Source: JBDTNK01 sp039933775 (GTDB taxonomy: Bacteria; Chloroflexota; Limnocylindria; QHBO01). Taken from it: a stretch of 22,431 nt of DNA. Below the pieces are notes generated by a model, which had not been told where the DNA came from, did no database searches, and worked only from the letters and a program-made list of their open reading frames with translations. The stretch spans positions 1-22,431 of the forward strand of contig JBDTNK010000034.1 of assembly GCA_039933775.1 (NCBI GenBank), read 5' to 3'. This document shows positions 7,134-14,416 of the stretch, piece by piece. A program made the translations under genes and the position numbers. Within the stretch, counting starts at the first letter, position 1, and each line of letters opens with the position of its first letter.

Positions 7134-7484
7134 TCAGTCCAGCGCCAGCTCCTCCCCATCGACGATCCGGGCCAGCTCTTCCGGCGAGCGCACGACGACC
7201 GGCACGCGAACGCCGTACAGCTCATCCGCGACGGCTGAGCCGATCTCCAGGATGAGGTCCGGCTCGGCCAGCACGAACGCCGCCGGCGCGGTTCCGGCCC
7301 GCACCGCCTCCGCCAGGACCGATGCCGACGACGAGGAGCCACGACCCGATCGCATGACGACCACGCGACCGGTCAGCGAGACGCTGCGCTGCGGATGGTG
7401 CGCATCGATGATCCTGCCGCTCGCCGCGTCCATCCCGCCCCACAGGCTGAGCGGCTCGCGCAGGACCAGCGCGCGACCGATCAC
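7134..7484 (-). CDS. Aconitase X small (swivel domain) subunit (GTG start)
   Basis: A 116-residue protein of the DUF126/AcnX swivel-domain family. Its central motif GRGSSSSASVLAE, with the invariant Ser cluster, is the active-site loop, followed by APAAFVLAEPDLILEIGS. The small subunit closes over the large subunit's active site. Known two-subunit AcnX enzymes are phosphomevalonate dehydratase (archaeal mevalonate pathway); related bacterial AcnX proteins dehydrate cis-3-hydroxy-L-proline. The GTG at 7484 overlaps the large-subunit stop as GTGA, a 4-base overlap indicating translational coupling. Which reaction is catalysed here is not settled by the sequence. Confidence 0.88.
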   Translation of the reverse strand: MIGRALVLREPLSLWGGMDAASGRIIDAHHPQRSVSLTGRVVVMRSGRGSSSSASVLAEAVRAGTAPAAFVLAEPDLILEIGSAVADELYGVRVPVVVRSPEELARIVDGEELALD

Positions 7485-8746
7485 GCGTCACCCCAGGGCG
7501 AGTCGTCGCGCACCACGCGGCCCGCAACCGCCGACGCAACGCAGTCAGCGGTCGAGCCGAAGACCACCTGTGCACCGATGTTTCCCGGCGCGTAGTAGGC
7601 CCACTTGCCCGAGTCGGTCATGACCGGGCCGCTCCGGTTGCGCAGGATGGGCGCGATGTAGCTGCAGGTGTCCACGAGGAGCTCGATGCCGGCTTCGCGC
7701 AGCTGCGTCTCGATGCCGCGTTCCCGCGCGATCGCGAGCACATCACGCCCGGTTGAGACGAGGCATTCGACCGCGACGCGGCGGCCGTCGAGCAGCGCCG
7801 CGATCCGCTCGAGCTGGGCCAGCGACGCGTGCGGCGTGCCGAGCGAGACGGCGGCCAGCTCGTCGCCGAGGGCGCTGGTGAGCTCGTCGCGCGCCGCCCG
7901 CAGCTCGGCGAGCGTGATTGTCTCGACCGGTGCATCGCCGCCCTGCAACGCAGCATGCAGCGTCGCGGCCTCGGGCGTGGAGCCGGCGACATGGACCATC
8001 GCCACCGAGCCCGACGAGGCGGCGGCGGCGCACAGCGCCTTGAGTCGATCCTCAGACTGTCCCGGCGGCAAGCCGTCGATCGCCGCGACGGACGACCCGG
8101 CGCGCCGCCCGAGCACGATCCCGAGGACGGGGAAGAGCACGTCTGCATCGCGCAGCGCGGCGGGGATATCGGGCGCGAGGCGCAGGATCAGGGTGGCGCG
8201 CCGGGCATCGGTCGTGTGCAGGCCGGCATCGGGCACGCGTCCGACAATGGCGCAGGCGATGTCGAGAAAGTCGCCGTAGCGCTCGGTCCGCGCGCCGAGC
8301 ACCGAGTTGCAGAACGCGATCGCGTTCGACTCGCCCCACGCGACCTGCTCACCGAGCTTCGGCCGCGAGCCGGCCAGCTGGTACGGAGCGCAGGTGTAGG
8401 TCGGCCGGCAGCCGAGCGCCCGGTACGCCTCCATCAGCTCGCGCCCGCGGGCCGCGGCGGCGGGATCGCCGCGCCACAGCTCCGGATGCAGCAGATCGAC
8501 GGCTCCCACGTTCAGCGTCGTGGGCACGCTGACCCGCGCGCCGCCGGCGGCCAGGCGCGCGACGAAATCGAGCGACGCCTGCCCGTGGTAGAGGCACGAA
8601 TCGACGTGCGCGCCGCTGATGTCGATCAGCCGCTGCGCCCCCAGGACCTCGGCGGCACGCATGACGAGGCGCATGGCGAACGCCGTTCCGTCCCCGGAGG
8701 AACCGGCCAGGAGCGCCCGGTCGCGGTCGTCGAGCGCGACCGGCAT
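7481..8746 (-). CDS. Aconitase X large (catalytic) subunit
   Basis: A 421-residue protein of the DUF521/AcnX catalytic family, an iron-sulfur dehydratase subunit. Recognisable segments are ISGAHVDSCLYHG (residues 43-55), YTCAPYQLAG, WGESNAIAFCNSVLGART (138-153), SLGTPHASLAQLERIAALL (301-319), DTCSYIAP (359-366) and the C-terminal SGKWAYYAPGNIGAQVVFGS. Candidate cluster or active-site cysteines are Cys51, Cys119, Cys146 and Cys361. The ATG at 8746 is chosen because it has an AAGG site about 7 bases upstream and lies 7 bases after the rpiB stop. Any longer reading would run into rpiB. Candidate roles are hydroxyproline dehydratase or phosphomevalonate dehydratase; no further pathway gene is nearby. 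Confidence 0.9.
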   Translation of the reverse strand: MPVALDDRDRALLAGSSGDGTAFAMRLVMRAAEVLGAQRLIDISGAHVDSCLYHGQASLDFVARLAAGGARVSVPTTLNVGAVDLLHPELWRGDPAAAARGRELMEAYRALGCRPTYTCAPYQLAGSRPKLGEQVAWGESNAIAFCNSVLGARTERYGDFLDIACAIVGRVPDAGLHTTDARRATLILRLAPDIPAALRDADVLFPVLGIVLGRRAGSSVAAIDGLPPGQSEDRLKALCAAAASSGSVAMVHVAGSTPEAATLHAALQGGDAPVETITLAELRAARDELTSALGDELAAVSLGTPHASLAQLERIAALLDGRRVAVECLVSTGRDVLAIARERGIETQLREAGIELLVDTCSYIAPILRNRSGPVMTDSGKWAYYAPGNIGAQVVFGSTADCVASAVAGRVVRDDSPWGDA

Positions 8747-8753
8747 CGGTCCC

Positions 8754-9212
8754 TTACGGCTGCCTGTTCGACTCTTCGGCCTCGATGCGGTGGATCTTCT
8801 CGATCCGCGCGACGTGCCGCCCGCCCTGGAACTCGCCGGCCAGAAAGGCGCGGACGCACTCGCGGGCGACCTCGATACCGACGATCCGGGCGCCCATGGA
8901 GAGGACGTTGGCGTCGTTGTGCTCCCGCCCGAGCCGCGCCGTGACGGGATCCGCCGCCTCGACGCAGCGGATGCCGCGGATCTTGTTGGCGACGATCGCC
9001 TCGCCCGTCCCGCTGCCGCCCAAAACAATCCCGAGCTCATGGTCGCCCTTCGCCACCGAGCGTGCCACCGGCGCGATGAAGTCCGGATAGTCGACCGTTT
9101 GGCTGTCGAAGGTGCCGAAGTCGCGGTACTCGACGCGCAGCTCGTCGAGCAGCGTGCACAGTTTGCCCTTGAGCTCGAAGGCGGCGTGGTCGGAGCCGAT
9201 GGCAACTCGCAT
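8754..9212 (-). CDS. rpiB: Ribose-5-phosphate isomerase B
   Basis: A 152-residue RpiB/LacAB-family isomerase converting ribulose 5-phosphate and ribose 5-phosphate. N-terminal AIGSDHAAFELK, then GIVLGGSGTGEAIVANKIRGIRC (about 61-83) and HNDANVLSMGARIVG are diagnostic. At the position of the E. coli catalytic Cys the protein has Gly (GGSG), and Glu71 is available as base. This is the mycobacterial (actinobacterial) type rather than the E. coli type. The gene sits 8 bases after sua5 and just ahead of the aconitase-X pair. The sua5-rpiB-glyA neighbourhood matches the Bacillus ywlC-ywlF-glyA region. Confidence 0.95.
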   Translation of the reverse strand: MRVAIGSDHAAFELKGKLCTLLDELRVEYRDFGTFDSQTVDYPDFIAPVARSVAKGDHELGIVLGGSGTGEAIVANKIRGIRCVEAADPVTARLGREHNDANVLSMGARIVGIEVARECVRAFLAGEFQGGRHVARIEKIHRIEAEESNRQP

Positions 9213-9220
9213 TGGTCCGC

Positions 9221-9826
9221 TCAGTCTATCGGCCCGATGACGTTCTCGAGCTCCTTCCGCGGGATGGCGCCATCCCTCAGCAGCCGCGGCGGCTCCACCG
9301 TCAGATCAAGGACCGATGACGCCCTTCCACCCGGCGATCTTCCCTCCACGATCGCGGCCAGACCATCGGCCATCGCGAATGCGACGAGTACGTCGTCCGC
9401 GCCGAAGGTCTCGGGCTCGCCGTGTCGATTGGCGCTGCTGGTCGGCAGCGGGCCGGTCAGCGCGAGCAGCGCCTGCGCCGTCGCGTGGTCGGGCGCGCGT
9501 ACGCCGAGCGTCGTGCCATCGGGCCCCGCGAGCACCAGGGTCAGCCCGCCGGGCCAGAACCGTTGCGCGAGTGCTGCCGCGCGTGCGTCGATCTCCAGAC
9601 CAAGCTGCCGCGCCTGCTCCAGGTCGCGGACCAGCCAGGCGACGCGTCGATCCTTCGGCCGTCCCTTGAGCTCGAAGAGCCGTTCCAGCGCACCTGGATC
9701 GTCGCGGCGCACCGCGAGTCCGTGGACGGTATCGGTCGGGAAGACCACGAGCTCGCCGGCCCTGATCAGCGCGGCGGCGCTTCGTAGGCCATCGGGCGTC
9801 GCGGGAAGCAGGTCCGGGGCCGACAT
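9221..9826 (-). CDS. Threonylcarbamoyl-AMP synthase (TsaC/Sua5/YrdC family)
   Basis: A 201-residue YrdC-domain protein that makes threonylcarbamoyl-AMP from Thr, bicarbonate and ATP, the first step of the t6A modification of tRNAs reading ANN codons. Signatures are GELVVFPTDTVHGLAV (residues 24-39), FELKGRPKDRRVAWLV, RFWPGGLTLVL, LGVRAPDH and the PTSSANRHGE end of the substrate site. It lacks the extra C-terminal Sua5 domain and so is TsaC-sized. The ATG at 9826 has GAAGG only a few bases upstream, an unusually short spacing. The 207-base gap to prmC upstream suggests it may have its own promoter. Confidence 0.93.
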   Translation of the reverse strand: MSAPDLLPATPDGLRSAAALIRAGELVVFPTDTVHGLAVRRDDPGALERLFELKGRPKDRRVAWLVRDLEQARQLGLEIDARAAALAQRFWPGGLTLVLAGPDGTTLGVRAPDHATAQALLALTGPLPTSSANRHGEPETFGADDVLVAFAMADGLAAIVEGRSPGGRASSVLDLTVEPPRLLRDGAIPRKELENVIGPID

Positions 9827-9959
9827 ATCCTTCAGGGTATCCGCGCTGCTCCCACGACGCCTGCCACTCTTGCTTCCCAGGCCGCCGCGCTGTTGGGCGA
9901 TATAGCGTTACTGATATAACCGCTGACGCGCTCGCGATCCTTGGCGCCGCGAGTCGCCG

Positions 9960-10037
9960 TCAAGCGTGCGCGTCCCGCCCACCATGTACCCCTCCAGCGG
10001 CAAGCTCGATGACCAACCAGGCCAATCCACCGCTCAT
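9960..10037 (-). CDS. Possible 25-residue open frame coupled to the prmC stop
   Basis: The prmC stop overlaps an ATG as ATGA (10037-10034). The frame from that ATG runs 25 codons: MSGGLAWLVIELAAGGV and a short polar end. Its middle is hydrophobic. It could be a tiny coupled peptide, a remnant of a lost gene, or chance. The rest of the 207-base gap between prmC and sua5 holds no gene; an AT-rich patch with two TATATC boxes (9900-9920) could be a promoter for sua5 but has no clear -35 partner. Confidence 0.2.
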   Translation of the reverse strand: MSGGLAWLVIELAAGGVHGGRDAHA

Positions 10038-10963
10038 GGGAACGCGATGCGGACGACGCGCTCGATGCCCGCGAGATCGGGGAGCGTGGCGGTCTCGTTG
10101 CGGACCGGCAGCTGCGTGGCGAGATCGCGAACGATATCTGCCTGACCAGCCCCGATCTCGAGCAGCGCCACGCCGCCGGGAGCCAGCCTCGCTGGCAACT
10201 CGGCGATGAGCCGGCGCACGAGATCCAGCCCATCGGGTCCGCCGTCCAGCGCGGTGCGCGGCTCGTAGGCGAGGCTGCCGCTCCCCGCGTCGACGTCGAC
10301 CGAAGAGACGTAGGGAAGATTTGCGGCGACCACGTCGGGAACGGGAAGGCGTCCGCCGGCGGCGTCGAGCAGGTCGCCGGTCGCCATGGTGACCAGCCCA
10401 CCGACGCCGTGCGCGGCCAGGTTGTCCGCCGCGAGCTCCAGCGCGTCGGGGGAAACGTCCGAAGCAACTAATCTCAACCGCCCCAGCGCCAAGGCGGCGC
10501 GGAACCGCAGCGCAACGGCCAGCGCGACCACGCCCGAGCCGGTCCCGACGTCCCAGGCCACGATCGGCACGTCGCGCGGGGCGTCGTCGCGCACCAGGCG
10601 CGCCGCGATCTCGCCGATCACCGCCTCGGCCAGTAGCTCGGTCTCCGGCCGCGGAATCAGCACGCGCGGATCGACGCTCACCCGCAGCGAGAGCCACTCC
10701 TTCCAGCCGCGGATGTAGGCGATCGGTTCGCCAGCGGCGCGTCGCGCGATCCAGGCGTCAAGCTCGACCGCCGCGCCAGCCTCCAGCGACACCTCGGGAT
10801 GAGCGAGCAGCCAGGCTCGGTCGCGGCCGAAGGCATGACCGACCAGCAGCTCGGCATCGAGCCGCGCGGTCGGTGATCCAGCCGCCCGCAGGCGAGCAAC
10901 GGCCGCCGCCACCAGCTCGCCGGCGGTGAGCGACGCTACCGCGTCAGATCGGTCCGCTGCCAT
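10034..10963 (-). CDS. prmC: Peptide chain release factor N5-glutamine methyltransferase
   Basis: A 309-residue SAM-dependent enzyme that methylates the Gln of the GGQ motif in RF1 and RF2. The N-terminal helical domain carries LIPRPETELL, typical of PrmC. The SAM-binding motif is AWDVGTGSGVVALAVA, and the catalytic motif reads NLPY (about residues 215-218) where the canonical form is NPPY. I take the ATG at 10963; a TTG three codons earlier in the same frame is a less likely start. The gene overlaps the end of prfA by 20 bases, so substrate and modifying enzyme are probably translated together, as in many bacteria. Confidence 0.95.
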   Translation of the reverse strand: MAADRSDAVASLTAGELVAAAVARLRAAGSPTARLDAELLVGHAFGRDRAWLLAHPEVSLEAGAAVELDAWIARRAAGEPIAYIRGWKEWLSLRVSVDPRVLIPRPETELLAEAVIGEIAARLVRDDAPRDVPIVAWDVGTGSGVVALAVALRFRAALALGRLRLVASDVSPDALELAADNLAAHGVGGLVTMATGDLLDAAGGRLPVPDVVAANLPYVSSVDVDAGSGSLAYEPRTALDGGPDGLDLVRRLIAELPARLAPGGVALLEIGAGQADIVRDLATQLPVRNETATLPDLAGIERVVRIAFP

Positions 10964-12029
10964 CTTCGCCAAGCTCGCGCAGCCGACGCGCCTGGTCGGC
11001 CTCGGCCAGGGGCTCGATCAATCGGTCCAGGTCGCCCTCGAGCAGGCCGGGCAGATTGTGGACCGTGATGCCGACGCGGTGGTCGGTGACCCGGTCATCG
11101 GGGAAGTTGTAGGTCCTGATCTTCTCGGCGCGGTCGCCGGAGCCGACCTGCGACCTGCGCTCATCGCCACGCTCCTCGGCGCGCTTCTGCTGCTCGATCT
11201 CGAGCAGGCGCGCGCGGAGCACGTTCATGGCCTTGGCGCGATTCTTGTGCTGGCTCTTCTCGTCCTGGATGGCGACCATGAGCCCGGTCGGCAGGTGGGT
11301 GATGCGCACGGCGGAGTCGGTGGTGTTGACGCTCTGGCCACCGGGGCCTGACGAGCGGTAGACGTCGATGCGCAGGTCCTTCTCGTCAATCTGCAGCTCG
11401 ACCTCCTCGGCCTCGGGCAGGACGCTGACCGTGGCGGTCGAGGTGTGGATCCGGCCCTGCGACTCGGTCGTCGGCACGCGCTGCACGCGGTGCACGCCGC
11501 TCTCCCATTTCAGCCGCGAGTAGGCGCCATCACCGTGGATCTCGGCGATGACCTCCTTGAAGCCGCCCGCGTCGCTCTCGCTGGACGAGAGGATCTCGTG
11601 CTTCCAGCGGCGGCGCTCGGCATAGCGGGCGTACATGCGGTACAGGTCCGCCGCGAAGAGCGAGGCCTCCTCGCCACCGGCGCCGGCGCGCAGCTCCAGG
11701 ATCACATCGCGATCGTCGTTCGGATCACGCGGCACGAGCAGCGTTCGCAGTTGCTCCTCCAACAGAGCCTGGCGAGCCTCCAGCGACGCGACCTCGTCGC
11801 GGGCCATGGCGCGCACCTCATCGTCGGCATCGGCTGTCATGCCATGCGCCGCTTCGAGCTCGTCGTGAATGCCCAACAGCGACCGATACGCCGTCACGAC
11901 CGGCTCCAGGCGGCTCAGCTCGCGGCCGTACTGCTCCAGCTGCGATGGGTCCGAGGCCACCTCGGGGCTCGAGATGAGCCCGGCGACCTCCTCGTAGCGA
12001 GCCTCGAGCTCGCGGAGGCGGTCGATCAT
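10944..12029 (-). CDS. prfA: Peptide chain release factor 1 (RF1)
   Basis: A 361-residue class I release factor reading UAA and UAG. The GGQ motif that triggers hydrolysis lies at residues 230-232 within RSSGPGGQSVNTTDSA. The stop-codon recognition tripeptide is P-T-T (residues 186-188 in RVPTTESQGRIHTS), fitting the RF1 PxT pattern rather than the SPF of RF2. The acidic ELRAGAGGEEASLFA segment precedes it. Length is normal. The ATG at 12029 is 19 bases from the DUF1385 gene stop. prmC follows with an overlap, so the factor and its methylase are co-expressed. Confidence 0.98.
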   Translation of the reverse strand: MIDRLRELEARYEEVAGLISSPEVASDPSQLEQYGRELSRLEPVVTAYRSLLGIHDELEAAHGMTADADDEVRAMARDEVASLEARQALLEEQLRTLLVPRDPNDDRDVILELRAGAGGEEASLFAADLYRMYARYAERRRWKHEILSSSESDAGGFKEVIAEIHGDGAYSRLKWESGVHRVQRVPTTESQGRIHTSTATVSVLPEAEEVELQIDEKDLRIDVYRSSGPGGQSVNTTDSAVRITHLPTGLMVAIQDEKSQHKNRAKAMNVLRARLLEIEQQKRAEERGDERRSQVGSGDRAEKIRTYNFPDDRVTDHRVGITVHNLPGLLEGDLDRLIEPLAEADQARRLRELGEDGSGPI

Positions 12030-12048
12030 GCGGCTACCGGCGGCCCAT

Positions 12049-13119
12049 TCAGACCGCGCCGATCATCGGATCCGCGACCGATGCCGGCGGCGCGGTGCCA
12101 CCCTCGGCGTCGAGCCGATCGTCCTCGATGCAAGCCTCGAGCGAGGCGATGCTGACTTCGAGCATCGAATGGTCCGGCGGCCGGGTGGTGAGCGACTGCA
12201 GCCAGAGGCCCGGGGTGTAGATGGCGCGGACGAGCCGGTTGCCGAAGTGGCGCGCTCCGAAGCGGATCAGCTCGTAGGCGACCGCGGCGATGACCGGCAC
12301 GAGCACGATCCGTGACAGGGCCAGCGCCCAGATCGGGACGCCGTCGCGCGGCACGACCGCGAAGAAGAAGATGCTGATCACCACCACGATGAGGATGAAC
12401 GTCGTCCCGCAGCGGGTGTGTGCTGTGCTGAAGCGATCCACGCTCTCCGGCGTGAGCGGCTCGCGCGCCTCGTTGGCGCTGATCGCCTTGTGCTCGGCGC
12501 CGTGGTAGGCAAAGACGCGCCGGATGTCCGGCATGAGCCCGATGGCGGCGATATACACGATGAAGATCACGAGCCGGATCGCGCCCTCCGCCAGGTTGGC
12601 GATGAGGCCCGAATCGGTGGCGCTATGCGCGAAGGTCGACAGGAAGAGCGGCAGGACGAAGAAGAGCGCGATGGCGAAGCCGACGGAGAAGACCATCGTG
12701 CCGATCATCATCGGCCGGCTGATCTCGATATCCTCGTCCTCGGCGGCGATCGCGGCCGAGCGCATGAGCATGCGGGTACCGATGACGAGCGTCTCGTACA
12801 GCACGAACACGCCGCGGATGAACGGGATCTTGACGAGCCGGCTCTTGGTCAGGGCATCGGGCAGCGGCTCGCGCATCGTGCGGATCTGACCCGATGGTGG
12901 ACGCACGCTCATGGCGACCGATGTCCGGCCGCGCATCATGACGCCCTCGATCAGCGCCTGGCCGCCGTAGAAGAAATCGGGCATCCGGAACGTGCGCCGG
13001 CCGCCCTCGGCGCGGACCGTCTCGATGACGAACGGCCCGGTGGCCATGATCAGCTCCGGGATGAGAAAGAGGAGGTGGAGGGTCAGACGCGCCGGCCACC
13101 CGGTTAGGCGCCGGCGCAT
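12049..13119 (-). CDS. DUF1385 family membrane protein
   Basis: A 356-residue protein with the DUF1385 signature YGGQALIEGVMMRGRTS (from residue 51). After it come several membrane helices (about residues 150-178, 185-213, 246-270) and the conserved cytosolic YHGAEHKAISANEA and TAHTRCGTTFILIVV segments with His, Glu and Cys residues that may bind metal. The function is unknown; in Firmicutes the gene is a steady neighbour of rpmE, prfA and prmC, as here. The ATG at 13119 has AGGTGA upstream and lies 8 bases after rpmE. An ATG at 13047 with GGAG upstream is an alternative and would remove a 24-residue N-terminal segment not typical of the family. Confidence 0.9.
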   Translation of the reverse strand: MRRRLTGWPARLTLHLLFLIPELIMATGPFVIETVRAEGGRRTFRMPDFFYGGQALIEGVMMRGRTSVAMSVRPPSGQIRTMREPLPDALTKSRLVKIPFIRGVFVLYETLVIGTRMLMRSAAIAAEDEDIEISRPMMIGTMVFSVGFAIALFFVLPLFLSTFAHSATDSGLIANLAEGAIRLVIFIVYIAAIGLMPDIRRVFAYHGAEHKAISANEAREPLTPESVDRFSTAHTRCGTTFILIVVVISIFFFAVVPRDGVPIWALALSRIVLVPVIAAVAYELIRFGARHFGNRLVRAIYTPGLWLQSLTTRPPDHSMLEVSIASLEACIEDDRLDAEGGTAPPASVADPMIGAV

Positions 13120-13127
13120 CGGTTCAC

Positions 13128-13334
13128 CTATCGCAGCGAGCGTTCCATGCGTCGCTGGAACCGCTCGACCTGGCCGGCGGTGTCGACGATGTTCTGCGTA
13201 CCGGTGTAGAAAGGATGGCAGTTGCTGCAGATCTCCACGCGAATCGACTCGGCAGTCGAGCCAACCGTGAAGGAGTTGCCGCAGACGCAGGTGACCTGCG
13301 CCTGGTGATACGTGGGATGAATGTCTGGCTTCAT
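13128..13334 (-). CDS. rpmE: 50S ribosomal protein L31, zinc-binding type
   Basis: A 68-residue L31 of the Cys-containing (C+) type: Cys16, Cys18, Cys36 and Cys39 form the expected zinc site (VTCVCGNSF and EICSNCHPFYTG). It joins the central protuberance and bridges to the small subunit. C+ forms are commonly swapped for zinc-free paralogues under zinc limitation; no paralogue is seen in this window. The ATG at 13334 gives the canonical start MKPDIHP; the nearest purine-rich stretch (AAAGG) is rather far at about 14 bases. The gene follows rpmA by 34 bases and precedes DUF1385. Confidence 0.96.
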   Translation of the reverse strand: MKPDIHPTYHQAQVTCVCGNSFTVGSTAESIRVEICSNCHPFYTGTQNIVDTAGQVERFQRRMERSLR

Positions 13335-13368
13335 TGGGATCGGGTCTACCTTTCGCGCCGGCTCGGTA

Positions 13369-13644
13369 TCAGGCCGATGCGGCTGCCGCCGCCTGGGCCA
13401 CGATGCTGACGCGCTTCTTGTGCTTGGTCGCATGGGTGAACTTCACGGTGCCGGTGGCAGTCGCGAAGAGCGTGTAATCCCTCCCCATCCCGACGTTCGC
13501 GCCGGGGTGGAAGGTGCTGCCGCGCTGGCGGACGATGATCGTCCCCGCGTTGACGAGCTGGCCGTCGCCGCGCTTGACGCCCAGGCGCTGGCCAACCGAA
13601 TCGCGGCCGTTGCGGCTCGATGAGCCGGCCTTCTTGTGTGCCAT
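13369..13644 (-). CDS. rpmA: 50S ribosomal protein L27
   Basis: A 91-residue L27 with the conserved N-terminus MAHKKAGSSSRNGRDSVGQ, which reaches towards the peptidyl transferase centre, and the core VRQRGSTFHPGANVGMGRD. It has no cleavable N-terminal extension of the Firmicutes type (the Met is directly followed by AHKK). The end is Ala-rich. The ATG at 13644 lies 3 bases after the rplU stop, the usual rplU-rpmA pair. In most bacteria obgE follows rpmA; here rpmE follows instead. Confidence 0.97.
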   Translation of the reverse strand: MAHKKAGSSSRNGRDSVGQRLGVKRGDGQLVNAGTIIVRQRGSTFHPGANVGMGRDYTLFATATGTVKFTHATKHKKRVSIVAQAAAAASA

Positions 13645-13647
13645 TCG

Positions 13648-14295
13648 TTACTCCTTGGCCGGCTTCGGCTTGGCGGCGCGCTTTGTCGCCGGCTTCTTGG
13701 GGGCATCATCGGCGGCCGATGCGGCGTTGCGACGGGCGCGCGGCTTGGCGGCGGGCCTTGACTCCGCCTCCGCCTCTGCGGCCTTCGCCTCTGCGGCCTT
13801 CGCCTTCGCGGCGTTCGCCTTCGTGGCGCTCGCCTTCGGCGCTGCCTTGACCTTGGGCGCGGCCTTCGCCTCGGGCGCAGCCTCGGCCTCGGACTTGGTC
13901 GTGGCATCCACCTTCGCCGCCTTCGCCTTGGGCGCCTTGGCCTCGGGCGATTCGGCTGTCTCGGTCCGGCGTTCCGAGCGCCCGTTGGCGCTGATCTCGT
14001 CGATGCGGATGCGCGTCAGGTGCTGGCGATGACCGGTGCGGCGGCGGTACTTCGCCTTCTGCTTGAACTTGAACACGACGATCTTGGGGCCCAGCTCCGC
14101 ACCCAGGATGGTGGCGGCAATCGTGGCCCCGGAAACGGTCGGTGTGCCGACCATGACGTCGTCGCCATCGGCAACGAGCAGCACGCGGTCGAAGGTGACC
14201 GATGCGCCGGCCTCCTCGGTCAGCTTCTCAATCGTGAGCGTGCTGCCCGGTTCGACCCGATATTGCTTTCCGCCGCTGCTGAGGACGGCGTACAT
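13648..14295 (-). CDS. rplU: 50S ribosomal protein L21 with long Lys/Ala-rich C-terminal tail
   Basis: A 215-residue L21. Residues 1-102 are a normal L21 core (MYAVLSSGGKQYRVEPG to KFKQKAKYRRRTGHRQHLTR), which binds 23S rRNA. Residues 103-215 form an added tail made of Ala, Lys, Glu and Pro with many AKA/EAKA/KAA repeats, resembling histone H1-like or nucleolin-like tails; it is probably disordered and basic. The ATG at 14295 is chosen because GGAG lies 6 bases upstream and family members start with MYAV. A start 12 codons further up has no support. It is the first gene downstream of a strong promoter at 14388-14416 and has a leader of about 86 bases. Confidence 0.95.
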   Translation of the reverse strand: MYAVLSSGGKQYRVEPGSTLTIEKLTEEAGASVTFDRVLLVADGDDVMVGTPTVSGATIAATILGAELGPKIVVFKFKQKAKYRRRTGHRQHLTRIRIDEISANGRSERRTETAESPEAKAPKAKAAKVDATTKSEAEAAPEAKAAPKVKAAPKASATKANAAKAKAAEAKAAEAEAESRPAAKPRARRNAASAADDAPKKPATKRAAKPKPAKE

Positions 14296-14387
14296 GGTCT
14301 TCTCCGGATCAGGAATGATTGAGTGAATCACCGCCGCGCGCGTGGCGCACGACGAAGCGGGCCGACGAACGGCTCGCGGGAAGGTGA

Positions 14388-14416
14388 AGTTTACCGAGCG
14401 ATGGGCGGAGTGTCAA
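14388..14416 (-). promoter_or_regulatory. Promoter of the rplU-rpmA-rpmE operon inside the end of the DUF2344 gene
   Basis: On the minus strand a perfect -35 TTGACA (14416 to 14411) is followed after exactly 17 bases by TAAACT (14393 to 14388), four of six matches to the -10 consensus. The TAA of the -10 box is the DUF2344 stop codon. The predicted start near 14381 leaves about 86 bases before rplU, room for a leader. This is the best promoter seen by eye in the window. Confidence 0.7.

Noticed and set aside
7481..9205. A single 574-residue protein across the aconitase-X and rpiB region
   Set aside because: The N-terminal 153 codons of that reading are an out-of-frame shadow of rpiB; the AcnX family starts at the ATG at 8746.
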